A DNA stretch of 64,000 bases, taken from the NCBI GenBank assembly GCA_964497135.1, contig CAZCDO010000001.1:7709-71708 (forward strand). Reading direction: 5' to 3'. The notes under the pieces were generated by a model. It had not been told where the DNA came from and made no database searches. It saw only the letters and a program-made list of their open reading frames with translations. The translations under genes and the position numbers were made by a program. Source of the DNA: CAIJXV01 sp964497135 (GTDB taxonomy: Bacteria; Verrucomicrobiota; Kiritimatiellia; CAIKKV01; CAIJXV01). Positions 9,001-16,718 of this stretch are shown piece after piece (position 1 is the stretch's first letter; every line of letters starts with the position of its first letter).

Positions 9001-10795
9001 CAATGGCAATGGTCTTTACCAGGCATCTGGCGGGGTGACCAACACCGTCATTTTCTTTAACACCGCCGTGCCCAACGTTTACCAGACCGGCGGCAGTATT
9101 GGGTTCTCGAGCATGGATCCGGTGGTGACGGGTGCGGGCAATACGAATAATTTGAGTGCGGATCCGTTCTTTGTCGATGGTTATCGCCTCGGGCCGGGTT
9201 CGCTTTGTATTGACGGCGGAACCAACCTTCCCTGGTCGGAGACGGGCAAGGACCTGGCGGGCAGTAACCGGGTGGTGAACGATATTGTGGATATGGGCGC
9301 CTTCGAGAAGCCCGCCGCGGGCGCGGGTGACCCGCTCGGATGCAATTTCGATGCGGTTCCGGTCTCGGGATCCCTCACGCTGACGCCCACCTTCACCGCG
9401 CTCTTGTCGGGCGGGAACACGAACACCGAGTGGTTTCGGTGGGACTACGGCGATGGCGTGACCGAACAGAGCGCCACTCTTGGCACGACGTCGCACACCT
9501 ATGGTCCCGGCTGGTACACCGTGACCCTCACCGTTCGGAATACCGACAGCGCCGAGACGTCAGCCGTCCGCACCGCCTACATCAAGGTGGCTCCGGCGAC
9601 GAACTATGTGGCCAAGGGCGCCTCGAATGTTCCGCCCTACCTGACGTGGGCGACGGCTGCCTCCAACGTGGAAGACGCGGTTGACGCCGCGCCCCTGACC
9701 GTCTTGGTTTCCAACGGAACATTCAACAGTACGAGAACCGTTATGGTGGAACGGGATATGACGATTCGGAGCCTGAATGGGCCGGCCGCTACGGTCATCA
9801 ATGCCGGCAATGTGTCCTTCCGGCGCGTATTCCAGGTCTCTGCCACGAATGCCTGGATCGAGGGCTTCACCCTCTATGGGGGGTCGTACGGAAGCTACTC
9901 CGATGGCGGGGCGGGGGTTCTGCTGGAGAATGGGACGGTGACGAACTGCTGGATCACCTCCTGTGTGAACTACCAAAACGGCGCGGGAGCCTGGGTCAAG
10001 AACGGACTGCTCGTCGGGTGCCGGGTGTATGGCAACAACTCCGGTGCGAATCAGGGGGAATCGGTCGGCGTCTATCTGACGGGGGGAACGGTGCGTGACT
10101 GTGTGATCGTCAGCAACGGCTTCACGAGTAGCGGGCACATGCTCGGGGCCGGGGTGTACCAGACCAGCGGTTATTTGGAGCGTTGCCGGGTGGAGGGCAA
10201 TATGGGTGGAAATGTCGGCAATACCAACAGCGCCGGCGGCGGCATCTATCTGGAGGGCGGACTCGCGACGGACTGCATTATCGCCAAAAACACGACCTAC
10301 GGTAACGGGGGGGGCGTCTATCTCGTCGGCGGTGTGTTACGCAATTCCCTGGTGCTGACCAATCGGGCGGCCCTGCACAACGCCGGTGGCCTTTATGTGG
10401 GGGCGGGGCGCGCCGAGAACTGCACGGTGGTGAGCAATACGGCCCTAGGCGTCGGGAATGGACTCTATCTGGCGGGGGGCGGAGTGACCAATACCATCGT
10501 GTACTTCAACGGGGCGATCAATGTTCACCGGATCGGCGGCAGTATCGCCTACTCGTGTATGACACCGCTGGTGACCGGCGCCGAAAACACGGATGCCGAT
10601 CCCCAGTTCAAGGCCGCCGCGTTGGGCGACTACCATTTGGCCGGCGACTCCCCTTGCATCAACGCCGGAACCAATCTGTCATGGTCAGCTTCCGGAACCG
10701 ATTTGGACGGTCTGAAGCGGATGTATAGCGGGCGGGTGGATATGGGGGTTTTTGAATCGCTCCCCACCGCCGGTACGATTTTTACCATTCGATAA
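3008..10795 (+). CDS. Giant secreted DUF2341 / LamG / beta-helix / PKD protein
   Basis: A 2595-residue protein starting at ATG 3008 behind AAGGAG. Residues 1-22 are a signal peptide (hydrophobic FFVVLLFCGGLSAGA). Then come a DUF2341 domain (about 30-150), a LamG/concanavalin-like fold (150-355), FN3-like beta modules (375-570), a second DUF2341 (577-690), a second LamG (690-885), more FN3-like modules to about 1190, and three right-handed beta-helix blocks (about 1200-1610, 1710-2110, 2195-2590) separated by two PKD-like domains (1618-1708, 2110-2195). Helix coils repeat the theme GGGVYMTGGTLRNC. The PKD-plus-helix unit is a segmental duplication (about 7860-9330 and 9340-10790). The tail is short (AGTIFTIR), with no LPXTG or PEP-CTERM signal. 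It probably binds or processes extracellular polysaccharide at the cell surface. No catalytic residues can be assigned. It sits behind the AraC-type operator and directly abuts the next gene. Confidence 0.88.
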   Translation: MRQIRALFFVVLLFCGGLSAGATDFNLWDKAMPITFSGYNPPGGGTLTNFPVLVTLRTNLAGFSYTDFASPTNGADLRFSASNQTDELNFEIEKWDTNGASYVWVQVPTLSGTNTKIWAYWGNPLAPVAPSQTNGMTWSTDFRGVWHMQETNVVDATTNGNIGVGKNGIITTNTGLAGNALSLVANSSSTSSNYVDFGTGLAMGTGHATLSIWFKTATNALQAGIIGKSVYASAERYSLSGAKSPNIINAVFQSTNPPALTAMTNTAWASGYYDNQWHQLTATFNRSGNMTLYVDGAQKSATNISPASSANLNNPTRFLIGAYGNATGTGPQTDYYFPGSLDEGRLMRVPASSNWVWAAWMNAASNGAFNAYGAAESQGLTVRVSGATGVGATTATLNGTVANNAGDPATEAFFCWDYTNKGTATTADWAHVEYAGNSFTNGQTFLTAINGLLSGSTYVYRCYATNSTGSAWSGDATNFRTLYVPSVTLNSAEILNLTTVLFQGAVTETGGETPNVWFLYWLDGDTLTNAVDVGAVTGACSAQVTGLMTASNYGCRVMASNSAGIAYSGTTGFQMAWPKDFGSIPITLSGYNRSEVLTNFPVLIALSTNLEGFSYSAFSSPANGADLRFTASNQLDAINFEIEKWDTNGTSYVWVQVPLLAGTNTRVWALWGNPSAGVPACQTNGATWSNGYVAVWHLGESTPTNRDSTINRNDGTNFGNTTVTSFGRIGSAKSFDGAGDGVDCGTPASLDVALPRTISAWIKPAVLNAKAGVVGKDSQRDGTGYSYLMCITNGALMAYDNVTWRVSSNASIAIGNWYHVVYETRGDGRIQYYVNGQSAGTSIWNHTDTAAHNIYIGSWYKMATTFDFNGVIDEVNLSSVARGSNWVWASWANQVTNSTFTAYGSAQNVLGLQSLPATAIGVTNATLNGILLNDPVSLNTEIAFCWGPADAGQGATSDWPNVVSLGSGWSQGDSFSNTLASLLSGSTYVYRCYATNAGVVVGPVWSAAQSFTTVYRPSVTNLGPVNGYATTWLRGQVTDTGLETPSVWFYWWANGSATTNIVPMGQPVGAFSNAVTGLAPYTNYQYSILASNLAGGTWSSVSNFQTLITFAVVTNGGAQPLTPSIEFLQGGVTNTGGDTPQVWFLYWIAGGATTNAYGVGAQTGACSATVSGLLPGSNYVFMLMASNLAGAAYSGTAAFQTTSETIYFVATNGNNSWDGLTWGTAVSNVEVGVQRASLCTGTVVVGDGSFAITSFWVQIASAITVRSLNGPNSTTLRAVGTSSTYRRVMLVSNANAFVSGFTMTDGNLGNNNGEGGGPGGLRLVAGTVSNCVIHGNFGSDNSGGIDMKGGLLTHCTVSSNQAIRANNPGYGTGGGITLSGGTVQFCVISNNYARKTGSGIRQTGGTVRDSLIVRNYHVYSDISTGVGVHQSGGTLERCEIRSNAGAWFAGGLYLDGNGLARNCLFANNTALYDGGGVYMTTGRLINATLAGNRADINGPGLYMTAGWVSNSVVYGNGSTRYVNLASNVFKSGGTFAYGCATPLVAGTDNVAVDPLFVNAAAGDYRLSVGSPCIDTGANLADVTNDLLRAARPQDGNGDGSSVTDRGAYEAGPLSGGPFTCSFDVAPEEGYLSVNATFTAFVGGPNTNITWYGWDFENDGIIDDAGADKRVTTHTFGVGYYDVSLTVSNSDSAATSVVRLACVRVAPSTNYVWKSGSHTAPFDTWAKAARDIQSAVDVAWSSDSTPATVLVTNGVYTNTSQIAITRPLIVRSVNGPTVTTVNLGNVDGRRAFQVANSNAWLEGFTATGGKIGNNSDGGAGILLDRGTVTNCIATGCSSIRCGAGIWVKSGLLVKCRIFGNTTLAQNSEAPGLYLTGGTARDCDSVSNNVPGNNVIGGGVYMTGGTLERCRVSWNTAGNVSRAGGTGGGIFMTGGTAVDSYIIGNTQYGNGGGVYMTGGTLRNCLVVSNTSPANNGGGIYMAGSAAQVENCTVADNSALLNGNGLYQASGGVTNTVIFFNTAVPNVYQTGGSIGFSSMDPVVTGAGNTNNLSADPFFVDGYRLGPGSLCIDGGTNLPWSETGKDLAGSNRVVNDIVDMGAFEKPAAGAGDPLGCNFDAVPVSGSLTLTPTFTALLSGGNTNTEWFRWDYGDGVTEQSATLGTTSHTYGPGWYTVTLTVRNTDSAETSAVRTAYIKVAPATNYVAKGASNVPPYLTWATAASNVEDAVDAAPLTVLVSNGTFNSTRTVMVERDMTIRSLNGPAATVINAGNVSFRRVFQVSATNAWIEGFTLYGGSYGSYSDGGAGVLLENGTVTNCWITSCVNYQNGAGAWVKNGLLVGCRVYGNNSGANQGESVGVYLTGGTVRDCVIVSNGFTSSGHMLGAGVYQTSGYLERCRVEGNMGGNVGNTNSAGGGIYLEGGLATDCIIAKNTTYGNGGGVYLVGGVLRNSLVLTNRAALHNAGGLYVGAGRAENCTVVSNTALGVGNGLYLAGGGVTNTIVYFNGAINVHRIGGSIAYSCMTPLVTGAENTDADPQFKAAALGDYHLAGDSPCINAGTNLSWSASGTDLDGLKRMYSGRVDMGVFESLPTAGTIFTIR

Positions 10796-13423
10796 ATGAA
10801 CCCAAACCAGATAACGCCCCGGGGCGATTCTATTTTTACCCGCGTTTTCGATGTCGGCGTGTTCGGCGCCGGGTATGCCGGCTTTGCCGCGGCCATGGAC
10901 CTGGCGAAGGCGGGAAAGAGCGTCTTTCTCGCCGACTTGCGCGGCGATCTGCTATGGGAAAGCGGACGCGCCTTCCAGACGACAACCGGGCCCTGGACCC
11001 CCGGCTTCCGCCTCCTTTCGGACTGCCTGGCGCGGATCACCGGGGTCACCTCCGAGTGGTTTGACGGCGGCACAACCGAAGTCGTCGCCACCGAACTGTT
11101 GCGCGATGCCCGGTTGCCGGCCCTCTATTATGTCGCGCCGCTCGGGGTCGTGCGCGACGGCGACGAATTGCGCGCGGTGATCGTGGCGACCAAGGGGGGC
11201 CTGCGCCGTTTGGCCGCCCGGCAATGGATCGACGCGACGGAACACGGTACGATCGTGCGGTTGCTAGATCCCGCGTTGCGGCCGCGGAGCCCGGCGCGCC
11301 TCCGGATGCACGTCATGCTCCAGCGCATGCGCTGGCCGGTGACGCCCGCCGGTGCGCTGGACGCTCCCGCAGGACTCGCGAAAGGCCGGCTCGAATGGGC
11401 CCCCACGCCTTATGCCAGCGAGCGCGACCTGACCATTGACCTGCCCGGGAACGAGACCCGATGTCTGCGAACGGTGGCGCCGGCGCTCCGCGCCTTGCGC
11501 GCCCAGCTCGGGGGCGAACTCTCCGATGCGTTTGTAAGTCATGTCAGTTTCATGCCCTATCCGTTGTACGATTCCGCGCACGGGGTGGAGTCGCCGGCGG
11601 CCAACCTGTCGCTGGCGGTCCCGGGTCTGGTCGGGCAACCGGTGCGGACGCTGGTCGAGCGATTTGAAATGGGACTCGCCGCCGCACGGCAATTGCAGGA
11701 TCGGCGGGTGGGCAAGGCCGATGTGAACGTGACGGCAAAAGACCTGCCGGTCCCGCCGGTTTGCCGTGTGGAGACGGCGGCGGTCGCGGTTGCGGGCCTG
11801 GGAACGGGAGGGGTGCTTGCGGCCGTTGCTGCAGCGCGCGCCGGGGCCGATGTGATGGCTTTCGATATGGCCGCGTTCGCCGGTGGCATCGGCGTCGGCG
11901 GAGGCATACCGGACTACTACTACGGCTGTTCCGGCGGGCTTCAGGACGAGGTGGACAGCCGCGTGCGGGAGTTGATGCCGCTGTTCGCGTCTCGCGCGGT
12001 CTGGGTGCATGGCTTTCACCCCGACGTCAAACGGATCGTGGTCGATGACCTGCTGCATGCCGCCGGGGTTCGCACTCTGCTGGGCGCGATGACCGGCACG
12101 GTGGAGCGGTCCGGCCGGCGGGTCCAGGCTGTGGTGGCGGCCACCCCGGACGGACCGGTCCGTATCCGTGCCCGCGCCTGGATCGATGCCAGCGGTGACG
12201 GGGATCTTTGCGCGATGGCCGGCGCCCGGTTCCATCTCGGGCGGAGCGGCGACGGCAAACTTCAACCGTACACCCAGTCCTGCGGCAGTTTTTGTCATGT
12301 CGGCAATCGCCTCGTCAATAATACCACCAATCCCGATTCGGGGGTGACGGACCCGACCGATGCCGAGGATCTGACGCGCGCGCGGATCCAGGGCATTCAT
12401 GCGTTGAATATGACGGTGGTCAATGCCATGAACCGGCTCACCTATGTCGCGCCCCTGATCGGCCTTCGGCAAGGTCGGCGCATCGAGACTGACTACCGGT
12501 TGACGCTGGATGATCTCGTGGCGCGTCGGCGTTTCAAGGATGCCGTGGGATATACCGGCAGTCACTATGACAACCATGCGCCGGACTACGAGTGCGAGAG
12601 CGACGAAGCTTTTTTTTACGTCGCTTGCGCGGGCCTGTGGTCTCTGCGCACAGCATGCGAGATTCCTTACCGCATGCTCCTGCCGAAGGGATTGGACAAC
12701 GTCTGGATCGGCTGCCGGGCGGCGGGTGTGTCCGAGGAGGCCATGCACAGTTTCCGCATGCAGCGGGATATCCAGCGGATCGGTGAAGTCTGCGGGCTGG
12801 CCGCGGCGCTATCGATCAAGGGTCGCGCGGCCAGTCGCTCAATATCGCAGGGGCTCCTGCGGAAGCATCTCGAAACCAGCGGCGCCCTGCCGATGGGCGA
12901 ACCGAAAAGCAGGGATTTCGGCAAAGCGGTCGGTCCCCAGGACTTCACCGTGCCGGGCGACCCGGTGCCGGCGAAGACCCGGCTCGAGATGGATCGGGAT
13001 GCCCTGCAAACGCCGGATTTCGGTTTGGCACTCTGGCGACTCTACCGGGCCGGACAAAAAAAAGCCGGGCCCGGTCTGCGGCCCTGGCTGGGCGGGCGGG
13101 ATGATCAACGGAGCTGGCAGGCGGCGGAACTTTTTGCCATGTGGGGCGACCCCGCCGCGGAGCCGCGACTCCGGCGCGCGATCACAACCCGCGAACAGGG
13201 GCCGGAGCATGATCCTTCAGCATTTGATCCCCGCAAGGGGTCCCGGCGGATTCTTCCGCGCTGGTGGGCGGCCGTGACTTTGCTGCGCTGCTGCGGAACC
13301 CCGAAATCCCTTCCGGTCCTGGACCGTCTGGCCGCTGAGCCGGATTTGCCTTTTCATGTGAAGGCGGCCGCCGGGCTCACCGTGACGCGGATCGGCGAGC
13401 GATGTCGGAAGAACCGCTCATGA
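10796..13423 (+). CDS. FAD-dependent oxidoreductase, two flavin-type Rossmann halves
   Basis: An 875-residue protein of the FAD_oxidored (PF12831-like) group. The N-terminal nucleotide motif GVFGAGYAG lies at about residues 20-28. A second, VAVAGLGTGGVLAAVAAARAGA, begins near residue 329 and is followed by the family's GGIGVGGGIPDYYYG and, later, ARAWIDASGDGDL, the strand closing the FAD site. The last 90 residues are helical and HEAT-like (RRILPRWWAAVTLLRCCG). There is no signal peptide. Start codon 10796 immediately follows the TAA of the giant surface protein with zero spacing, so translation is probably coupled and the two genes form one operon. There is no Shine-Dalgarno of its own. Substrate unknown; members of this family are common in PVC glycan loci. 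The duplicated Rossmann motif is shared with the secreted homologue at 48502-51522. Confidence 0.85.
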   Translation: MNPNQITPRGDSIFTRVFDVGVFGAGYAGFAAAMDLAKAGKSVFLADLRGDLLWESGRAFQTTTGPWTPGFRLLSDCLARITGVTSEWFDGGTTEVVATELLRDARLPALYYVAPLGVVRDGDELRAVIVATKGGLRRLAARQWIDATEHGTIVRLLDPALRPRSPARLRMHVMLQRMRWPVTPAGALDAPAGLAKGRLEWAPTPYASERDLTIDLPGNETRCLRTVAPALRALRAQLGGELSDAFVSHVSFMPYPLYDSAHGVESPAANLSLAVPGLVGQPVRTLVERFEMGLAAARQLQDRRVGKADVNVTAKDLPVPPVCRVETAAVAVAGLGTGGVLAAVAAARAGADVMAFDMAAFAGGIGVGGGIPDYYYGCSGGLQDEVDSRVRELMPLFASRAVWVHGFHPDVKRIVVDDLLHAAGVRTLLGAMTGTVERSGRRVQAVVAATPDGPVRIRARAWIDASGDGDLCAMAGARFHLGRSGDGKLQPYTQSCGSFCHVGNRLVNNTTNPDSGVTDPTDAEDLTRARIQGIHALNMTVVNAMNRLTYVAPLIGLRQGRRIETDYRLTLDDLVARRRFKDAVGYTGSHYDNHAPDYECESDEAFFYVACAGLWSLRTACEIPYRMLLPKGLDNVWIGCRAAGVSEEAMHSFRMQRDIQRIGEVCGLAAALSIKGRAASRSISQGLLRKHLETSGALPMGEPKSRDFGKAVGPQDFTVPGDPVPAKTRLEMDRDALQTPDFGLALWRLYRAGQKKAGPGLRPWLGGRDDQRSWQAAELFAMWGDPAAEPRLRRAITTREQGPEHDPSAFDPRKGSRRILPRWWAAVTLLRCCGTPKSLPVLDRLAAEPDLPFHVKAAAGLTVTRIGERCRKNRS

Positions 13424-13437
13424 TTGAAACAGAACGA

Positions 13438-13830
13438 TTATCCCCGCCAGAGCAGGAGGCCGGCCACGTTGGTGAAATGAGAGTCACCGGTCACCAGAAA
13501 GGATCCACTTTCGGTCGCGTGGGCGGCGAGCCAGACATCGTTGATGGGGATCGGAGTGCCGGCTTTTCTAAGCCGGTGTTTGATGGTGCCGAAGATATCC
13601 GAGGTCTCCTGGGTGGCGGTCAGAATGCGGACGGTGGGGCGCCGCAGAAAGTCCTCCAACTGCTCTCGGTTTTTCCGCTCTCTATCCCCGCCTTTAAAGC
13701 CGGCATACAGTTCGCCCAAAACAAAGACGGACATAAAAACGGTATCGGCGCGGCCCAGCACGTCCAGCACCTCCCTGTCACCGCGGAGCAGGCTCATATA
13801 GGCATTGGTATCCAGAAGAACCTTTTTCAT
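13438..13830 (-). CDS. vapC: PIN-domain toxin, VapC family
   Basis: A 130-residue PIN-domain ribonuclease. The first acidic residue is in LLDTNAY at the N-terminus, a glutamate follows in VLGELYAGF, and the late acidic pair lies in INDVWLAAHA and LVTGDSHF, which is the usual four-acid metal site. I take ATG 13830 as start: a GGAGG box lies 7 nt upstream and its ATGA overlaps the stop of the antitoxin gene, so the pair is translationally coupled. A TTG at 13836 would add two residues but lacks spacing. VapC toxins cleave tRNA or rRNA and are neutralised by the upstream-encoded antitoxin. The gene lies tail-to-tail with the FAD oxidoreductase operon, 14 bp from its stop. Confidence 0.88.
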   Translation of the reverse strand: MKKVLLDTNAYMSLLRGDREVLDVLGRADTVFMSVFVLGELYAGFKGGDRERKNREQLEDFLRRPTVRILTATQETSDIFGTIKHRLRKAGTPIPINDVWLAAHATESGSFLVTGDSHFTNVAGLLLWRG

Positions 13831-14084
13831 TTCCAATCCTCCGGGTCGATGCGTTGGGTGTCAGCCACCCGGGCCTCAAACTCCCGTGCATCTTTCTCTT
13901 TCCAGGTTCCACAGAAACCGGCAAAATCATCTCGATGCGGTGGAACAGCCGGCACCTTGATCCCCAATCCCTCCGCCAGGATCTGTTTTATGAGTTCATT
14001 CATGCTCAGGGATTGTTCCCGGGCGCGACGCTTGATCTGTGCCGCCAACTGCTCATCCAGGGCGTGGATCGTAAGTGATTTCAC
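13827..14084 (-). CDS. vapB: Ribbon-helix-helix antitoxin of the VapC toxin (FitA/VapB-like)
   Basis: An 85-residue protein starting at GTG 14084, six nt behind a strong AAAGAGG box; this start gives the classic beginning MKSLTIHALDEQL. An ATG at 14117 in the same frame lacks a ribosome-binding site. Residues 1-45 form the beta-strand plus two helices of a ribbon-helix-helix DNA-binding domain (QIKRRAREQSLSMNELIKQIL). The C-terminal half (FAGFCGTWKEKDAREFEARVAD) is the flexible arm that occupies the PIN active site in this family. The final ATGA overlap with the toxin is visible. It is likely to autoregulate the shared promoter, which must lie in the short divergent gap before 14142. Confidence 0.85.
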   Translation of the reverse strand: MKSLTIHALDEQLAAQIKRRAREQSLSMNELIKQILAEGLGIKVPAVPPHRDDFAGFCGTWKEKDAREFEARVADTQRIDPEDWK

Positions 14085-14141
14085 AATGACCTCTTTATGA
14101 ACCGTTAATTGATTCATGTTGCGAACCATAAAATAGAAAAT

Positions 14142-16718
14142 ATGAACCAAACGGTCAAACAAAATACGGCGGCTGACAGGGGGCGTTTTTTGCCCGGCCT
14201 CACGCCGCGCTCGCTGTTTGCCAGTCTGTTTTGCATGCTGTTGGCCGGGATCTATACGCAATACTCGATGGTGATCATTGCGGAAGGGAACCAGAGTCCT
14301 GAACAGGTTTTGCCGGTGCCGGCCATGGCCGTTTTGCTGTTGCTGGTGGGGGTCGTCGGCGCGCTCTATGCGCTGTTCAAGGTGCGCCTGTTGACGCGGG
14401 CGGAACTGCTCTGCGTGACGTTTACCCTGTTCTTTTCCGTTCCGCTGATGACCCAGGGCATGTGGCACCGGTTTGTCGGTCTGATCGCGGCGCCTCTGCG
14501 GACCTCCAGTTTCGACTACATCGATGCCTACAACGAGAACCTGTGGCCGCACGGCCCCAACCTGCTGCAGGGAAGGCTGATCGAGGGGCGTGTCGAGACC
14601 TCCGGAAACGCGCCCGTCTGGGCCGAGCTGGAGTACGAGGAGGGGCGCCAGGCGCGGCTTCCCCGGCTGAAGAACACAACTCCGGACGAAGTGAGTTCGG
14701 TCTCGATCGTCGTGCCGGCGGCGGAGCAGGGGGATATCCGCGGGGTCGCCAATCCGCACCTGGTCAGCATCCTCGCGCGGGCCCAGGGCATGGAAGCCGA
14801 GAGCCTGATCTTCTGCCGGGTCTATGCGGATGGAGCGGACTCGGGCAATGAACTGTTCTCCGAACGGAAGGCCGAGAAAAAAACCTATCTGCATAAGCGG
14901 GGCTTCGTGCGATTGGGCGCCTACGGCATGCCGCTGGCCGACCAGTGCCGGTCGACGCTGCGGGTGGAATTCGGTCTGCGGGGCCGGGGCGAAGTGATTC
15001 TGGCCGATCCGAAGGGAATGAGCGTCGCTGCCATCGAAGGGGCGTTCCGGGGACGCCCGATCATGGTGCAATCCGAATACGAGCGCTTGCCGCCCGCGGA
15101 GCGACCGCCGGGGATGATCGTCAAGCCGGACCGGATGTGGAGTCTGGCCGGTCTGAAGTTTCTCGTCGGCGGCTACATCCCGTTGCGCGAATGGCTGAGA
15201 CCGGCCCTGGTCTGGTCGGCTTTTGTGTTGCTGCTGGCGGCGGCGTGTTTCGCCGTGAACGTGATCATGCGCAAGAAATGGGCTGAGAGCGAGCGTTACC
15301 CCCTGCCGAACGTGCGCATTCCGCTGGCGTTGATCGGCGCCGAGGAACCCGGGGAGAGCGCGTTGGGCCGGGTGTGGAGCAATCCCTATATGTGGGCCGG
15401 CTTTGGGGTCGCGGTGTTCTGGGGCGGCCTGAAAGGCTGGCATGCGTTCAACCCGGCGGTTCCTGACCTGTCGATCGACATTGCGCTGGGGCCCTACGTT
15501 CAGAATCCCGTGTGGGGTGGCATGTTCAATACCTCGTTTTCGGTCAGTCTGTTCATTGTCAGCATCGCGGTGTTTTTCGAATTGAACGTGCTGATCAGCA
15601 TGGTGCTGGGCTATTGGATCTGCCGGTCGGTATTCTGGATCGGACAGGTCACCAACCTTAAGGTAAACATTGGATTTCCCTGGCGCGATCAGCAGGCGGT
15701 CGGCGCTTACCTGGGATACTTTTTCATCGTGCTGGCCTTGTCGCGCAAGTACCTGGTGTCGGTATTCAAGGCGGCCGTGCGGGGCGATTCCCGCGAGGAG
15801 GGCGATACGCTGTCGAGCCGTGCGGCGGTCGGGCTCCTGTTGGGTTGTTGTCTCGGGGCTCTGATCTGGGGGCGGATGGTGGGGGCATCGCTGCTGAGCA
15901 TGGGCGTGTATTTCGGTTTCCTGGTCATGCTGGGGTTCGTTACGTCGAAATTTCGCGCTGAATGCGGGTTGCCGTTCGGCTACTTCACCCCGTATAACGC
16001 GATGCTGATCGTCTCCCTGTGCGGCGGCCTGCCGGTGTTCGGTGCGGAGGGGATGCTGGTGGCGCTGTTGCTCTCCGGATTCCTTTCGGTGACGGTGTTT
16101 TTCCTGGTGCCGGGGGCGCAGTTCGAACTGATCCAACTGGGCAAGCGGATGCGGATCCAGCCGCGGCACATCATCTATACGGCGCTCATCGGTATCCTGG
16201 GAGGTCTGTTCATCGGCGGGTGGGTGTTCCTCTCCAATGCCTATGCCTTTGGAGGTGACAACATCCGGTTTCAGTGGGCGTTCAACGGATTGAACTGGTT
16301 CATGCAGACCTTCCGCAGTGAATTGGGGACCACGACCGCCGCCTGGCTGCGCGAATCCAGCCCCGCGGCGGTGGGCGGTACGGACTGGGGGGCGCGCATG
16401 ATGGTCGCCTGGGGCGCGATCGCCATGATCCTGACGGTGCTCCGGCAACTTTTTTCGGGTTTTTGGTTTCATCCGATCGGGTTCATTCTGGGCAGTTCCA
16501 ATATGATGGAAGGCGCCGTCTGGGGGAGCCTGCTGGTCGCGTGGGCCGTGCGGGGGCTGGTGCTCAAGGTGGGCGGGGCCACCAGCGTGAAGAATAAACT
16601 CCAGCCCTTTTTTGTCGGGGTGTTTGTCGGCTCGTTGGTCGTCCTCATGTTGTTCTCGGTGGTGAACAGTCTGAGCGTAACGCACGGGGCTACCCAACTT
16701 TACCAGGAGATTCCGTGA
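14142..16718 (+). CDS. OPT-like multi-pass membrane protein with periplasmic domain (DUF6785 type)
   Basis: An 858-residue membrane protein. An amphipathic start (NQTVKQNTAADRGRF) leads into two to three transmembrane segments before residue 115. Then comes a soluble region of about 200 residues (about 120-330), and then many hydrophobic helices up to the C-terminus (for example LVWSAFVLLLAAACFAVNVI near residue 365). The layout resembles the DUF6785-type proteins that PVC bacteria encode as relatives of oligopeptide (OPT) transporters; that family name is from memory. I chose ATG 14142; a TTG at 14109 is also in frame. It heads a seven-gene run in which each stop overlaps or nearly touches the next start (ATGA at 16715). 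The function is not established. It may be a transporter or a scaffold for the FtsX proteins that follow. Confidence 0.7.
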   Translation: MNQTVKQNTAADRGRFLPGLTPRSLFASLFCMLLAGIYTQYSMVIIAEGNQSPEQVLPVPAMAVLLLLVGVVGALYALFKVRLLTRAELLCVTFTLFFSVPLMTQGMWHRFVGLIAAPLRTSSFDYIDAYNENLWPHGPNLLQGRLIEGRVETSGNAPVWAELEYEEGRQARLPRLKNTTPDEVSSVSIVVPAAEQGDIRGVANPHLVSILARAQGMEAESLIFCRVYADGADSGNELFSERKAEKKTYLHKRGFVRLGAYGMPLADQCRSTLRVEFGLRGRGEVILADPKGMSVAAIEGAFRGRPIMVQSEYERLPPAERPPGMIVKPDRMWSLAGLKFLVGGYIPLREWLRPALVWSAFVLLLAAACFAVNVIMRKKWAESERYPLPNVRIPLALIGAEEPGESALGRVWSNPYMWAGFGVAVFWGGLKGWHAFNPAVPDLSIDIALGPYVQNPVWGGMFNTSFSVSLFIVSIAVFFELNVLISMVLGYWICRSVFWIGQVTNLKVNIGFPWRDQQAVGAYLGYFFIVLALSRKYLVSVFKAAVRGDSREEGDTLSSRAAVGLLLGCCLGALIWGRMVGASLLSMGVYFGFLVMLGFVTSKFRAECGLPFGYFTPYNAMLIVSLCGGLPVFGAEGMLVALLLSGFLSVTVFFLVPGAQFELIQLGKRMRIQPRHIIYTALIGILGGLFIGGWVFLSNAYAFGGDNIRFQWAFNGLNWFMQTFRSELGTTTAAWLRESSPAAVGGTDWGARMMVAWGAIAMILTVLRQLFSGFWFHPIGFILGSSNMMEGAVWGSLLVAWAVRGLVLKVGGATSVKNKLQPFFVGVFVGSLVVLMLFSVVNSLSVTHGATQLYQEIP

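Noticed and set aside
13827..16697. 956-codon minus-strand frame
   Set aside because: Only its last 85 codons (the antitoxin) are real. The rest is the antisense of the OPT-like gene; the antitoxin has its own ribosome-binding site and start at 14084.
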